Notes: generated by a model not told the origin, from the sequence alone. A DNA stretch of 33,249 bases from Pirellulaceae bacterium (GCA_022448315.1 JAKVCA010000045.1:1-33249), one strand, 5' to 3'; positions 16,468 through 26,117 are shown, counted from the first letter of the stretch. A program made the numbers and translations.

Positions 16468-16824
16468 ATGCGTACCACAAAAGGTGCAGCGCGAAACAAG
16501 GCGAAAAAGAAACTTTTTCGCAAGGCGCGTGGTTACCGCGGCGGCCGAGGAAAGCTGCTGCGATCGACTAAAGAAACTTTGGTCCGAGCTGGCGCATTCG
16601 CTTTTCGTGACCGACGAGTCCGAAAACGCGACTTCCGCCGGCTCTGGATTACCCGCATCAGCGCGGCATGTCGCGAACGCGGATTGCGATACAGCGAATT
16701 CGTCGCTGGTTTGAAAAAGGCCAACATCGAGCTGGATAGAAAAAGCTTGGCGGAAATTGCGGTGAGTGATCCAGCTGGCTTTGATCAGGTCATGGATTGC
16801 GTCAAGGCGGCTCTGGCTGCGTGA
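16468..16824 (+). CDS. rplT: Ribosomal protein bL20
   Basis: This 118-residue 23S-binding assembly protein shows the family N-terminus ([20 protein letters not shown], then [21 protein letters not shown]) and the globular part ([45 protein letters not shown]). Length is normal. The 85-base gap from rpmI contains no clear terminator, so the two are probably cotranscribed. AGAGG precedes the ATG. A strong terminator follows, which separates the gene from pheST. Confidence 0.97.
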   Translation: MRTTKGAARNKAKKKLFRKARGYRGGRGKLLRSTKETLVRAGAFAFRDRRVRKRDFRRLWITRISAACRERGLRYSEFVAGLKKANIELDRKSLAEIAVSDPAGFDQVMDCVKAALAA

Positions 16825-16855
16825 CGAAGAGACGTGTTTGATAAGGTATCAACGG

Positions 16856-16899
16856 GGGAGAGACCAGGCCGAATGGGCCATTTGTCTCTCCCTTTTTTT
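16856..16899 (+). terminator. Rho-independent terminator after rplT
   Basis: GGGAGAGAC and GTCTCTCCC pair perfectly (9 bp), enclosing a small internal GGCC/GGCC hairpin, and are followed by seven T residues. It marks the end of the rpmI-rplT unit. Confidence 0.95.
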
Positions 16900-16998
16900 G
16901 TTTGTCATTCGAATGCGCGGTTGGCTTGAACGCCTTTTTGTGACCCATTATCGACAGCAAGAATTAGGCACGCCCATTTACTCCGGGAATCAGGTTGA

Positions 16999-18015
16999 AT
17001 GTCTCTTCAGGATTTTTGTCATCAACTGAATCAACTTGCAGAGGAGGCGTCATCGGCCTTCAGCAATGCCACGGAAATAGAGGAGTTGGAGGCGGCAAGA
17101 ATTGAATTTTTGGGAGCCAAAAATGGCAGGCTCAAATCTGTCCAGAAGCTGATGGGAACGGTTCCCAAAGAAGAGAAGCCGAAAGCCGGGCAGACGCTTA
17201 ATCAGGTAAAAACCTCGATTCAGGACGGGTTCGAGGAAGCGAAAACTCGCTTGGTAAGTGACGGGAGCGAAAGCGGCGTCGATCCAACCTTCGATGCGAC
17301 ACTTCCTGGTTTGGGTCGACGACTGGGACGGTTGCACCCCATTTCCCAAACCATCAATGAACTCACAGATATCATGGGGAGATTGGGATTTTCATTGGCG
17401 GTGGGGCCGGAAATTGAAGACGAACACCACAACTTCAACTCGCTGAACATTCCGAATGACCATCCGGCGCGAGACACGCTTGAAAACTTCTATCTGGTGC
17501 CGGAGTCCGAACGAACGAAACAACTCCTGCTCCGCAGTCAAACGAGCACCGTGCAGGTCAGGGTGATGGATGCGACCCCGCCTCCGATTCGAATCATTTC
17601 TTTAGGCCGTGTCTATCGTCCCGATACGGCGGATGCGACACACTATCCCATGTTCCATCAGATGGAAGGGTTGATGGTGGATCAGGCGGTGACCATGGCG
17701 GATCTAAAGTCAACACTCAGAATGTTTGCGACCAGTTATCTGGGTGACGAGGTTTCAATAAGATTTCGGCCATCGTTTTTTCCATTTACCGAACCCAGTG
17801 TTGAAGTCGACTTTTATTGGAATGGTCAGTGGATGGAGTTCGGTGGGGCAGGGATGGTGGATCCCAATGTTCTTCGATCCGTTGGCTACGATCCGGAGGA
17901 GGTGACCGGCTTTGCTTTTGGACTTGGCGTTGAGCGACTTTGCATGCGTCGTTACGGCATTCTGGACATACGAGATCTTTTCACGAATGACGTGAGATTT
18001 CTGAGGCAATTCTAG
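16999..18015 (+). CDS. pheS: Phenylalanyl-tRNA synthetase alpha subunit
   Basis: This 338-residue catalytic subunit of the alpha2beta2 enzyme charges tRNA-Phe with phenylalanine. The N-terminal coiled coil that contacts tRNA is present (about residues 1-90). Class II motifs are visible: [21 protein letters not shown], motif 2 region [31 protein letters not shown], and motif 3 [17 protein letters not shown]. The ending [17 protein letters not shown] is canonical. ATG 16999 has a short AGG element close in front. pheT follows 96 bases later on the same strand. Confidence 0.97.
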   Translation: MSLQDFCHQLNQLAEEASSAFSNATEIEELEAARIEFLGAKNGRLKSVQKLMGTVPKEEKPKAGQTLNQVKTSIQDGFEEAKTRLVSDGSESGVDPTFDATLPGLGRRLGRLHPISQTINELTDIMGRLGFSLAVGPEIEDEHHNFNSLNIPNDHPARDTLENFYLVPESERTKQLLLRSQTSTVQVRVMDATPPPIRIISLGRVYRPDTADATHYPMFHQMEGLMVDQAVTMADLKSTLRMFATSYLGDEVSIRFRPSFFPFTEPSVEVDFYWNGQWMEFGGAGMVDPNVLRSVGYDPEEVTGFAFGLGVERLCMRRYGILDIRDLFTNDVRFLRQF

Positions 18016-18111
18016 CCCGCCCATCAGCGCAATGCATTGGATCTTCGATCCATTCATCCTTCACGAAGAATGAAACTTGAAAGACAAAACTTTTAAGGAC
18101 ATCGAGTCGTC

Positions 18112-20157
18112 ATGATAGTCTCTTGGAACTGGATACAGGACTACGTCTCCCCAACCGCTTCAATGGAGGAAGTGGTCGACAAGCTTACCATGTCTGGGCT
18201 CAATCACGAATCGACTGAGCTTGTGATGGGAGACTCTGCGATTGACCTTGAGGTGACGAGTAATCGGTCGGATTGCCTTGGGCACCTCGGGGTGGCACGC
18301 GAGATTTCAGTCCTGTTTGATCACCCGCTGAGTATTCCTGATCCACATCCTGAATCGATTGACATCGATGTTTCAACGCTGCTGAAGGTCGAAATTCAAT
18401 GTCCTGATTTGTGCCCGAGATACACTGCGCGAGTCCTTCGGGGCGTCAAGGTGGGTGTGAGTCCGGCTTGGCTTCAGGAGAAGCTGGCGACGCTGGGCTT
18501 GAACTCGGTGAATAACATCGTGGACGCCACGAATTATGTCATGATGGAATGCGGTCAACCTTTGCATGCCTTCGATTTGGCGAAGGTAAGTGGGGGCTGC
18601 ATCCAAGTTCGTGAGGCAAGACCTGAGGAAGAATTTGTCGCGATTGACCACAAGACTTACGCCTTGGCACCTGGGATGTGTGTCATTGCGGATGCCGACA
18701 AGGCGGTGGCTTTGGGCGGAGTGATGGGTGGCAGTGAATCCGAAGTCTCTGAAGCCACTGTGGATTTGTTGATTGAAGCGGCAGAGTTTACCTCTCAGGC
18801 CATTCGCCAGACCGCCCGAAAACTGAAGCTTCATTCGGACGCCTCCTATCGTTTTGAACGCCCTTTGGACTCGCATGGCGTTGACTGGGCCAGTCGGAGG
18901 TGCTGCGAGTTGATTTTAAAACTGGCGGGTGGTGAGCTACTGGATGGTGTGATCGATGTTGGTGAAACCCCTGAAACTCCGGGGCCCGTCGACCTCAGGT
19001 TCGCGCAGATTCCACGTGTCCTCGGAATCGATGTTCCCGTCGACGAGACCTGTCGAATTTTGCAGGCACTTGGCTGTCAGGAAGTTTCGCGGGACGCAAT
19101 GGCACTCAAGTTGATTCCTCCGTCATGGCGAGCGGATTTGACTCGCGAAATCGATCTGATCGAGGAGGTGGCACGAGTCTACGGGTATGACCAGATCCCC
19201 GAAGATGTTGCAGTTCCCATGATTGCATCCCACTATTCCAGTCGAGATCGAACTCTGGCCATCGTTCGGCAAGTCATGACCAGTCTTGGTTTTGATGAGG
19301 CCATGACCCCCAGTCTTGTTCCTGAGAGTTGGGAAGATCGCTTCACCCCATGGAGTGATGCCGGCAGCTTGAAGTCCCAGCAGCCGATGGAAGGTGTCCT
19401 TGATCGAGGCAGTCAGACGGCCGGGCCGGTAAGGTGTCTCCGTAGGAGCCTTTTGCCCAGTCTTATCGAAGCTCGGCGGATCAATGAGTTCCGTGGCAAT
19501 GAGTCTGTCGAACTCTTTGAAATCGCTAAGGTTTACTTACCTCGCAAGGGTCAACTTCCCGAGGAGCCGCTTTTGCTCTCTGTGGTTTCCGAAACCGACT
19601 ACGTCACAGTGAAAGGCGTTGTTGAGACGCTGTTCCAGCAATTGCACGTTTCGCATCAGGCGAAAATCCTCTCGAGTCAACACGCACTCTTGGATCCGAC
19701 ACGGCAAGCGCAGTGGATGCTTGGGGAGACCGTATTCGGATGGATTGGCGAGTTGTCCGACAGTGCGATGAGTGAAAACAGCCTCCGCCGACCGTGTGCC
19801 GTGATGGAGATCAATCTAGAGGCGTTGTTTGAGTACGTCCAACTTGTGCCGCAGCAAAAGGTGCTGAGCTCATTTCCTTATGTGGACCGTGATTTTAACT
19901 TCATCGTTGAAGAGTCCGTGACATGGGCTGAGCTAAAGGGAACAGTGGTTGAATCGAGTGGCGATGTTCTCGAGCATGTTCAGTTTCGCGAGGTGTTCAG
20001 AAATCCTGAACGGGATGGCGCATCAAAGAAGCGAGTGTTGCTGTCTGTTCGTTTAAGGGCAAGTCATGAAACGCTGACCGGTGAGCAGGCGGACAAGGTC
20101 TGCCAGGCGATCATTGAAAGTTCCAAGCGAGAGCATCAGGCGGAGTTGCTGGGATGA
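18112..20157 (+). CDS. pheT: Phenylalanyl-tRNA synthetase beta subunit, lacking the OB-fold tRNA-binding domain
   Basis: This 681-residue protein begins like other PheT proteins (VSWNWIQDYVSPTASMEEVVDKLTMSGL) but passes directly from about residue 42 to IDLEVTSNRSDCLGHLGVAREI. The roughly 110-residue EMAP/OB-fold tRNA-binding domain normally placed between these segments is missing, which explains the length against about 795 in E. coli. The B3/B4 editing region (CPRYTARVLRGVKVG, NIVDATNYVMMECGQPLHAFDL), the B5 domain and the C-terminal ferredoxin-like anticodon-binding domain (SSFPYVDRDFNFIVEE) are intact. The shortening may be a lineage trait and does not suggest loss of function. Confidence 0.95.
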   Translation: MIVSWNWIQDYVSPTASMEEVVDKLTMSGLNHESTELVMGDSAIDLEVTSNRSDCLGHLGVAREISVLFDHPLSIPDPHPESIDIDVSTLLKVEIQCPDLCPRYTARVLRGVKVGVSPAWLQEKLATLGLNSVNNIVDATNYVMMECGQPLHAFDLAKVSGGCIQVREARPEEEFVAIDHKTYALAPGMCVIADADKAVALGGVMGGSESEVSEATVDLLIEAAEFTSQAIRQTARKLKLHSDASYRFERPLDSHGVDWASRRCCELILKLAGGELLDGVIDVGETPETPGPVDLRFAQIPRVLGIDVPVDETCRILQALGCQEVSRDAMALKLIPPSWRADLTREIDLIEEVARVYGYDQIPEDVAVPMIASHYSSRDRTLAIVRQVMTSLGFDEAMTPSLVPESWEDRFTPWSDAGSLKSQQPMEGVLDRGSQTAGPVRCLRRSLLPSLIEARRINEFRGNESVELFEIAKVYLPRKGQLPEEPLLLSVVSETDYVTVKGVVETLFQQLHVSHQAKILSSQHALLDPTRQAQWMLGETVFGWIGELSDSAMSENSLRRPCAVMEINLEALFEYVQLVPQQKVLSSFPYVDRDFNFIVEESVTWAELKGTVVESSGDVLEHVQFREVFRNPERDGASKKRVLLSVRLRASHETLTGEQADKVCQAIIESSKREHQAELLG

Positions 20158-20194
20158 ACGAAGTTAGAGTCGCGTCAGCCAAAGGGATTTCATC

Positions 20195-20809
20195 ATGAAT
20201 CAGACCACCGAAGAACACGTTATGGTCGTTCCCACCGAGGTATTCAAAACGGTGGGTTATTTTCAAGGTTTTTGCGGTGCGCCTCAGCCTTATCTGGAGG
20301 AACTGCTTAAGCCGGAGCATGTCAGTTATCGACCTCGTAGTGCCATGGAATCCGATCCTTCGTTCAAGCAGCTGATTCCCTATGTGCTGTTGCATCATGT
20401 GGATCAAGAAGGTGAGGCATGGGTTTTTCAGTACACCCGAGGGAAAGGGCAGGGCGAGGCTCGGTTACACCAAAAGCGAAGTGTTGGGATCGGTGGCCAC
20501 ATTTCCAGTGTGGATGCCGCGACGGGAGACGCTTACGAAGCTGGCATGCAACGGGAACTCGAAGAAGAAATCTCGATCGATTCGCAGTTCGAATCATCAT
20601 GCGTCGGTTTGATCAATGATGATGAAACAGAGGTCGGGCGAGTCCATCTAGGCATTGTGCATCGCTTCGACTTGCAAGTTCCGTCCGTCAAGCCTCGGGA
20701 AGAGGCCATTCAGGGGGCAGGCTTCGAGCGTGTTTCCGAACTGCTACGCTGCTTGGATGAATTTGAGACTTGGTCGGCGATATGTCTCCAAAGTCTTTTC
20801 GGGGATTGA
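20195..20809 (+). CDS. Nudix-like hydrolase/phosphoesterase
   Basis: This 204-residue protein contains a Nudix-type box: GIGGHISSVD, then EAGMQRELEEEI, matching GxGGH and REΦxEE with a slightly long connector. Segments around it (LIPYVLLHHVD, WVFQYTRGKGQGEARLHQKRSVGIGGH, VGRVHLGIVHRFDL) are conserved in planctomycete proteins annotated as phosphoesterase. The expected chemistry is cleavage of a nucleoside-diphosphate-linked compound, but the substrate is unknown. It follows pheT by 37 bases on the same strand and may be cotranscribed. ATG 20195 is the natural start. Confidence 0.75.
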   Translation: MNQTTEEHVMVVPTEVFKTVGYFQGFCGAPQPYLEELLKPEHVSYRPRSAMESDPSFKQLIPYVLLHHVDQEGEAWVFQYTRGKGQGEARLHQKRSVGIGGHISSVDAATGDAYEAGMQRELEEEISIDSQFESSCVGLINDDETEVGRVHLGIVHRFDLQVPSVKPREEAIQGAGFERVSELLRCLDEFETWSAICLQSLFGD

Positions 20810-20941
20810 CGCAGGCTGCGTAAACTTTCCTATTGACGCTCCACTAATCGGTTCGATTTTGAAGAGTTGAACTGGAGTATGGGTTGAGTTAACTTGCTTG
20901 GATGCCGCTTGGTGGAAAGTTTCTTGCAGGTTTGGTGAGCC

Positions 20942-22435
20942 ATGCCTGCTTTCATGATGCACGTCTCTTTCTTGTGTAAGGAAGTGAGTAAGTCCGTGAT
21001 TCGTTTGAGTTCCATGTTTTCGGGCATGTGGTGCGTCTGCCTCGCGATGGCATTCAGCCTCGCCAATCAAATTGAGGGCTGGTCTGCTGAGCCACCACGT
21101 AACGTCGTCTTTATTCTGAGTGATGATCACCGAGCAGATGTTCTCGGTGCGGCGGGACATCCTATCATCAAAACTCCCAATCTGGATCGGCTGGCGAGTG
21201 AGGGAGTGCGATTTGAGAACGCGTTTGTTACCACTTCGATCTGTGCTGCAAGTCGAGCGACGCTACTGACTGGACTTTATGAAAGAGGCCATCGATACAC
21301 CTTTAGGACCGTACCGATGGCAAAAACGATCACGGATCTCAGTTATCCTGTACTGCTTCGAGAATCTGGATATCGAACTGGATTTGTGGGTAAATTTGGA
21401 GTGGGTGTTCAGCCCGGAGTCCAGCAGCAGATGTTTGATTTTTTCAAGCCGCTGAATCGCTCTCCTTATTTCAAACGCCAGCCCGACGGTTCGAAGAAGC
21501 ATATCACGGATACGGTAGGTGACCTCGCGATAGAGTTTCTCAATAGCCAACCGGAGGATCAGCCTTTTTGTTTATCGATCAGCTTCAATGCAGGGCACGC
21601 CGAAGACAACGACAAAAAGGATCACTATCCATGGCCACCGTCGGCGGATTCGCTCTACGAGGATATTCAGTTCCCTCGTCCCAAACTTGATGACCCGAAG
21701 ATTTTTGACTCGCAGCCCGCTTTTTTGAAGAAGTCGCTAAATCGGGATCGCTTTTTTTGGCGATGGGATACTCCCGAGAAGTACCAGCGTAACATGCGCG
21801 CTTATTTCAGGCTTCTTAGTGGGATGGATCATACCGTGGGGCGAATTCTGAATGAGCTCAAGGACCTCGGTCTGGATCAATCGACCGTCGTGATTTTTTG
21901 TGGCGATAACGGTTACTACATGGCCGAGCGCGGCTTCGCTGGAAAGTGGTCGCATTATGAGCAGTCGTTAAGAGTCCCGCTGATTATCCGAGACCCGCAA
22001 ATCGACGGCGACAGGAAGGGCGTGGTTGAGAGTCGCTTGGCTTTGAATCTTGATGTTGCCGCCACCATCTTGGATGCTTCGGGCGTCGAGGTGCCTGGTT
22101 CCTATCAGGGCAAGTCATTGCTGCCTCTGATTCGCGGAAGTCAGCAAAGGGAGTGGCGAAAAGATTTTCTGATTGAACATCTCATGCACTTTCCTCAAGG
22201 TATACCCAAATATGAAGGCGTTCGAGGAGAGCGATGGGTGTATGCGAGGTATTTCGAAGAGCAACCGGCTTACGAGTTCTTACACGACCTCCATCAAGAC
22301 CCGGATCAGCTTGAGAATTTGGCGGACGATTCCAGATACGCAACGCAGTTGGACATGATGAGAAAGCGTTGCGATGAGATACGCGATGCTGCCGGTGGAG
22401 AGTATTCACTGGAAAAATTTCCATTGAGAAATTAG
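20942..22435 (+). CDS. Secreted formylglycine-dependent sulfatase
   Basis: This type I sulfatase has about 497 residues. A hydrophobic signal segment ([18 protein letters not shown]) precedes the metal-binding [16 protein letters not shown]. The active-site motif [11 protein letters not shown] fits C-x-P/A-x-R, whose cysteine is converted to formylglycine by a maturase. The second metal motif is [29 protein letters not shown] (split over 21900-21990), and a C-terminal domain follows. Such enzymes desulfate algal or marine polysaccharides and are abundant in marine planctomycetes. I use ATG 20942 after a GGTGAG stretch; later ATGs at 20954 or 21014 are possible starts and would shorten the N-terminal region before the signal segment. 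Confidence 0.92.
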   Translation: MPAFMMHVSFLCKEVSKSVIRLSSMFSGMWCVCLAMAFSLANQIEGWSAEPPRNVVFILSDDHRADVLGAAGHPIIKTPNLDRLASEGVRFENAFVTTSICAASRATLLTGLYERGHRYTFRTVPMAKTITDLSYPVLLRESGYRTGFVGKFGVGVQPGVQQQMFDFFKPLNRSPYFKRQPDGSKKHITDTVGDLAIEFLNSQPEDQPFCLSISFNAGHAEDNDKKDHYPWPPSADSLYEDIQFPRPKLDDPKIFDSQPAFLKKSLNRDRFFWRWDTPEKYQRNMRAYFRLLSGMDHTVGRILNELKDLGLDQSTVVIFCGDNGYYMAERGFAGKWSHYEQSLRVPLIIRDPQIDGDRKGVVESRLALNLDVAATILDASGVEVPGSYQGKSLLPLIRGSQQREWRKDFLIEHLMHFPQGIPKYEGVRGERWVYARYFEEQPAYEFLHDLHQDPDQLENLADDSRYATQLDMMRKRCDEIRDAAGGEYSLEKFPLRN

Positions 22436-22453
22436 CAAATACCCTGGGTGGCC

Positions 22454-23419
22454 TCAGACCGCCGATTTCGTAACGACCGCACCTCGACGGGTAATTGCTT
22501 CGTCAATTTGCTGCAGCTGGCCCGGGGTCAATTTCCAAGTCATGGCTGCAGCGGTTTCTGTAATTTGCTCGCCGCGTTTGGCCCCGCAGAGTGCCGCCGT
22601 GATGCCTGATTGTTGTACGGTCCAGTTCACAACCAGCTCAGAGACTGTTTTTCCGATGGACGCGGCAATGGTTCGCAGTTCGTCCAGGAAATCCTGATTC
22701 TTCCGCCACTCTGTCCCTTGAAACATTGGATACTTCGCTCGTCCATCATTCGCTTCGAAAACGTGATCGCGTTTCAGTTTTCCGGCAAGTAAGCCTTTCA
22801 TGAGAGGCCAGTAGACCAAAATTGAAATGTCATGGGCCAGGCAGTAGGGGACGAGTTCCGCTTCAATTTCCCGTTGAAGCATGTTGTATGGAGGTTGGAT
22901 CGCTGTCACCGGACATTCGGATTGGAAATCTCGCAGTTGCTGAAGATTCACATTTGAAACTCCAGCAAAGCGAACTTTTCCAGCTTGGATCAGGTCGGCG
23001 ATGGCGCCGGCTGACTCTCGGATGGGAACTGCAGGATCGGGCGCGTGGAGATAGTAAAGTTCCACATGGTTGGTTCCGAGTCTCGCAAGGCTGGTTTCGC
23101 ATTCCGCCTTGAGTGTGTCGGGGCAGGCATCGTGGACGCGTTGCCGATCCTCTGTCCAGTGAATCCCCCCCTTGGTCGCGTAGACAATTTCCTCGCGATT
23201 GGCCCCGAGCACCTCACCGATCAGGCGTTCGCTTTCACCGTTGGCTCCATAGCAGTACGCCGTATCGAAAAAGTTGACGCCGGACTCGAAGGCCGCGGTC
23301 AGCGTTGCCCGGCTGTCCTTGTCGTTGACGTTCACGCTGGTCATCCCGGCAATGGGCCAGCAGCCCATCGCAACGGGCCTTATCTGAACGTCGGAGTTTC
23401 CCAAAAATCGTGATTCCAT
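22454..23419 (-). CDS. Aldo/keto reductase
   Basis: This 321-residue NADP(H)-dependent oxidoreductase adopts the TIM-barrel AKR fold. The catalytic tetrad can be placed: FFDTAYCYG (Asp and Tyr), YATKGGIHW (Lys) and ELYYLHAPDP (His). The N-terminal LGNSDVQIRPVAMGCWPIAG and the C-terminal cofactor region with ALCGAKRGEQI are typical of the AKR families resembling L-glyceraldehyde 3-phosphate reductase/YajO. The substrate cannot be read from sequence. It is convergent with the sulfatase gene, whose stop lies 18 bases away. Confidence 0.93.
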   Translation of the reverse strand: MESRFLGNSDVQIRPVAMGCWPIAGMTSVNVNDKDSRATLTAAFESGVNFFDTAYCYGANGESERLIGEVLGANREEIVYATKGGIHWTEDRQRVHDACPDTLKAECETSLARLGTNHVELYYLHAPDPAVPIRESAGAIADLIQAGKVRFAGVSNVNLQQLRDFQSECPVTAIQPPYNMLQREIEAELVPYCLAHDISILVYWPLMKGLLAGKLKRDHVFEANDGRAKYPMFQGTEWRKNQDFLDELRTIAASIGKTVSELVVNWTVQQSGITAALCGAKRGEQITETAAAMTWKLTPGQLQQIDEAITRRGAVVTKSAV

Positions 23420-23496
23420 CGCGCGCTTCTAGCCCTGCATGAGACAACGAAACAAGGGGGCGTCCTGAGGTCGGCGCATAAAAAAAGCCTGAGAAG

Positions 23497-23568
23497 TGAC
23501 CCCAACGGGATTCGAACCCGTGTTGCCGGCGTGAAAGGCCGGTGTCCTAACCACTAGACGATGGGGCC
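23497..23568 (-). tRNA. tRNA-Glu(TTC)
   Basis: The minus strand folds as a 72-base cloverleaf. The acceptor is GGCCCCA/TGGGGTC with discriminator A. The D arm is in TCTAGTGGTTAGGA. The anticodon arm is CCGGC-CTTTCAC-GCCGG, giving anticodon TTC. The T arm is ACGGGTTCGAATCCCGT. CCA is not encoded. Confidence 0.97.
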
Positions 23569-23685
23569 AAAAGACTCAAGCTGTATCGTTTTTTAGGCGG
23601 GCACCCTACGAACGTCAAGAGGTGCAGAACCTATCTTCGAACAAACCGAGCGGAAACTTGACTATTAATCGAGTCTGGCCGAATC

Positions 23686-23877
23686 TCAAGATGATTTTTC
23701 CGAAATCGACTTTGTGCCTTGCTGAATGGCATCGTAGACCTCGCGACGATGCACCGGCACTTCTTTAGGCGCTTCAACCCCAAGTCGGACTTTGTCACCA
23801 CGGATTTCAACAACCACAATGGTGATATTGTCGTTGATCACAATGCTTTCGTTTTTCTTTCTCGACAAGACCAACAT
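23686..23877 (-). CDS. csrA: Carbon storage regulator CsrA
   Basis: This 63-residue RNA-binding translational regulator matches CsrA along its length: [20 protein letters not shown], then [27 protein letters not shown], including the L4/R44-type RNA-contact residues. It forms a beta-swapped dimer that binds GGA motifs over ribosome binding sites. The gene's own Shine-Dalgarno AAAGGA, nine bases from ATG, contains such a GGA, and another GGA lies upstream (GTCGGAAC), so autoregulation is possible. In many bacteria csrA is beside flagellar genes; here its neighbours are tRNA-Glu and, divergently, the DUF2203 gene. Confidence 0.97.
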   Translation of the reverse strand: MLVLSRKKNESIVINDNITIVVVEIRGDKVRLGVEAPKEVPVHRREVYDAIQQGTKSISEKSS

Positions 23878-24512
23878 GTGTCATTCCTTTGTTCCGACCA
23901 AAGCCATCTATGCTTGACGGCAGGCGACGCAATTTTTTCGGGGGGACTGCGTGGGTGAGGTGTGAAGTTAAAGCGTCAGAAAAAAACCTGGACCCCTATT
24001 GACTCCCAAGATTTCTTCACTCCACTCTACGTGGCAGAAGCATGGAGTCAAGAAAACAGGGATGAAATAGCCCCCGAAAAGTGAAGGTCCGCCCGAAAAT
24101 TACGAATTTCAGCTTCATTTTCAATCCAGAGACCTTTTGACGGTTTTCGCACTCACGTAGCTCCTCGGGCGGTCTAAATCCTTTTCGCGCATAGGTTTGC
24201 GTTGATTTTTGGGGCGTGGAATCGCGTTGGAGTTGAGCGACTAGTTTTGATCTAAGGGTTGGCGAATCTACGTCGGGTTTCTGGGGGCTGGGCCGTTCTT
24301 TGTCTCGCAGACAGTTGGCTTGTTTGAACTCTGTGCGTGCTGATCCCCATAAGTTGGATTCGTGGTGGGGCGATAGATTTTTGGGCATGGGGCGTCTACT
24401 ATTACGGAAAGGAGGCTGCCAACTCGAACCCGCTGTCTTGGAGCGTTTTCAAGTTGGCCAGATACACGTTCGAATTCAAAGACAGCTTGGTGCAATAGTG
24501 AGAGAAGGGGCG
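23878..24512 (+). other. Intergenic stretch without a recognisable gene
   Basis: This 635-base interval lies between the divergent csrA and DUF2203 genes. It should hold both promoters and the csrA leader with its GGA motifs. A 123-codon minus-strand frame (24017-24388) is Pro/Ser/Arg-rich with no family resemblance, and the in-frame extension of the DUF2203 gene is not conserved-looking. I see no RNA gene, repeat or terminator that I can defend. Confidence 0.5.
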
Positions 24513-24980
24513 ATGACGATTTCGGTGGCAGACTCACGTCATTTTTCTTTGGACCAAGCAACAGCGTCCTTGCCGCTGGTGAGCTCGATTCTGGCTGATC
24601 TGGTTGAACTTTCCAATGCGATGGTGACTCGCCGAGAGTTGCTTAGTCAGGTCAAAGAGCAACGATCTAAAAATGAGCTTCGTATCTACGACGAAGAATT
24701 GCAGGACGTTGAGGATTGCCTGAAAGCCGACGCGGAGAGATTGAAATCTTACGTCGAGGAGTTGGCTGATCTCGGGGTTCATGTGCGGTCAATACCCGAC
24801 GGTGTTGTGGGGTTTCCGTCGGTCCTCAAGGGCCGTCAAGTTTACTTGAGTTGGAAACTTGGTGAGCCGCAGATCGCGTACTGGCATGGGCAGGATGAGG
24901 GTTTTGAAAATCGCAGGCCTTTCGAGAGTTCGACGCCGAATCGCATGGTTGATTCCACCATTTCTTCAGCCAGCAGCTGA
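24513..24980 (+). CDS. DUF2203 family protein
   Basis: This 155-residue protein belongs to DUF2203 (COG4911): HFSLDQATASLPLVSSILADLVEL at the start, and GVVGFPSVLKGRQVYLSWKLGEPQIAYWHGQDEGFENRRPF at the end (written here in family order; the run spans 24796-24930). The centre is a long charged helix (residues about 45-90), probably a coiled coil. No function is established for the family. I chose ATG 24513, preceded by GAAGGGG at good spacing, because the family motif begins only about ten residues later. The longer frame from 24300 adds a non-conserved arginine-rich extension. Confidence 0.85.
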   Translation: MTISVADSRHFSLDQATASLPLVSSILADLVELSNAMVTRRELLSQVKEQRSKNELRIYDEELQDVEDCLKADAERLKSYVEELADLGVHVRSIPDGVVGFPSVLKGRQVYLSWKLGEPQIAYWHGQDEGFENRRPFESSTPNRMVDSTISSASS

Positions 24981-25046
24981 AGTGTCTATCCTTGCTGGTT
25001 GGAAAAGCTGAGACTCGCCTTTTGCAAAGTGGCGATAGGAACGGTT

Positions 25047-25604
25047 TCAGCTATTTCTGACGCGTCGACAATAGTCGAAAAGAAAAAACCACTCGGCAGC
25101 GGCAACGGCTTCAATTGCGTCCCGGATTTCCGTTTTGCAATCGATGTTGTCAGCGCACAAATCAACAAATTGTTCGGCTGACCACGGGGCGGTAATGTTC
25201 TTTGATCGAACTTCGTGACAGTTGACGTGCTCCGATACCCACGTGGAAAGTTTCTCGTGAATGGGGTGTGTGGGAACTTTTCGGAACCAGTATTTTGCAT
25301 TGCTATAGTCAGGTTCCCGACGGTGCATGATGCCATGCCAATAGCTTCCTTCCCGACTTGAGATTCCCTGACTTATTTCATGCGAACCGTGGAGGTCATC
25401 GAGCCAGAGAAGGATTGCACTCCAGCAAAGCCCTTGAGCTTCTGGGTGCTCCAGAGCATCCGAAGGTAACAAAGTCGTCGGTTCGAGTTCGGTTCGCTTT
25501 ACCGATGCTCTGCGGCTTGAGCCAAAGTCTGGAGGGCTGTCCCACTGAATGAGTGATTGGAGAGCGCTCGGCCAGTCTGTTATATCGATGGGACAGGGGT
25601 ACAT
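25047..25604 (-). CDS. Conserved hypothetical protein
   Basis: This is a 185-residue protein with no signal peptide or membrane segment. It contains a striking segment, SYWHGIMHRREPDYSNAKYWF, followed by VPTHPIHEKL, which I recall as conserved in bacterial hypothetical proteins, notably from planctomycetes. The H and D/E-rich composition around it could support metal binding or hydrolysis, but that is only inference. It also has ALEHPEAQGLCWSAILLWLDDLHGSHEISQGI, which looks helical. It is convergent with the DUF2203 gene. ATG 25604 begins the frame; I see no strong Shine-Dalgarno sequence. Confidence 0.75.
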   Translation of the reverse strand: MYPCPIDITDWPSALQSLIQWDSPPDFGSSRRASVKRTELEPTTLLPSDALEHPEAQGLCWSAILLWLDDLHGSHEISQGISSREGSYWHGIMHRREPDYSNAKYWFRKVPTHPIHEKLSTWVSEHVNCHEVRSKNITAPWSAEQFVDLCADNIDCKTEIRDAIEAVAAAEWFFLFDYCRRVRNS

Positions 25605-26117
25605 TTCACTGATCCTAAGGGGCTGGTGGATTCGCGGTGAAGTCGCCTGGGATGCTTTCGGGCATGGCGGTGGATCTGAGCGTTAGCAAGGGCCAACGCA
25701 TATTGTCTCGAGCAGATCCAATTGGGTTTCAAGCTTCATAATCTCCCAAGCCCTCGCAACCCTGGAAAGACGGCCTTGCGGTTCTGGAATAGACTTCGTT
25801 TTGCAGTTGCGTACCACGCACGCCCAGTATGCCTATCGCATGCCCAATATTCATCTCACCTGACTCGCCGTCAATTCGTTCCCGCAGTGAGACCATTTCG
25901 TTTTCCTTATCTTCAGGGCCCGCTACACGCATCTAAGGTATCCGTTTGTCTTTTACAAACCGTTCCAACAGTTGCCGAATGCTCCCGCCTTTGGGTCGCC
26001 CTGGGATCGAGTCGGATTTGGCAAGTGGATGGATCGCGAGAGGTTCGAACCCGTTGCCCGAAACGCGGTTTGCCCAAAACGCGGATTGCCCAAAACGCGG
26101 TGGTCAAGTTTTTTGGT
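25605..26117 (+). other. Gene-poor interval beside the truncated thrS
   Basis: This 513-base interval has no frame with protein-like composition in either strand. It was checked for the missing ThrRS catalytic domain on the minus strand, and no class II motif was found. It contains the three-unit tandem repeat at 26054-26101 and, just before it, GAGAGGTTCGAACCCG, which resembles a tRNA T arm, but no tRNA can be built around it. The stretch may be the remains of an insertion or deletion that cut thrS. Confidence 0.5.
26054..26101 (+). repeat. 16-bp tandem repeat, three units
   Basis: Three adjacent units of TTGCCCAAAACGCGGT lie here: 26054-26069 (one change), 26070-26085 (one change at the end) and 26086-26101. 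They lie 17 bases from the stop of the truncated thrS. The unit length is not a multiple of three, so it is unlikely to be coding. Confidence 0.9.

Noticed and set aside
23480-23496. T tract (minus strand) after tRNA-Glu as a terminator
   Set aside because: Seven T residues are present on the minus strand but I find no stable stem directly before them outside the tRNA itself.
24017-24388. 123-codon minus-strand ORF between csrA and DUF2203
   Set aside because: Composition is Pro/Ser/Arg-rich and patternless, with no family resemblance or ribosome binding site.
26037-26052. GAGAGGTTCGAACCCG as a tRNA T arm
   Set aside because: No acceptor, D arm or anticodon arm can be built around it; a chance match or at most a remnant.
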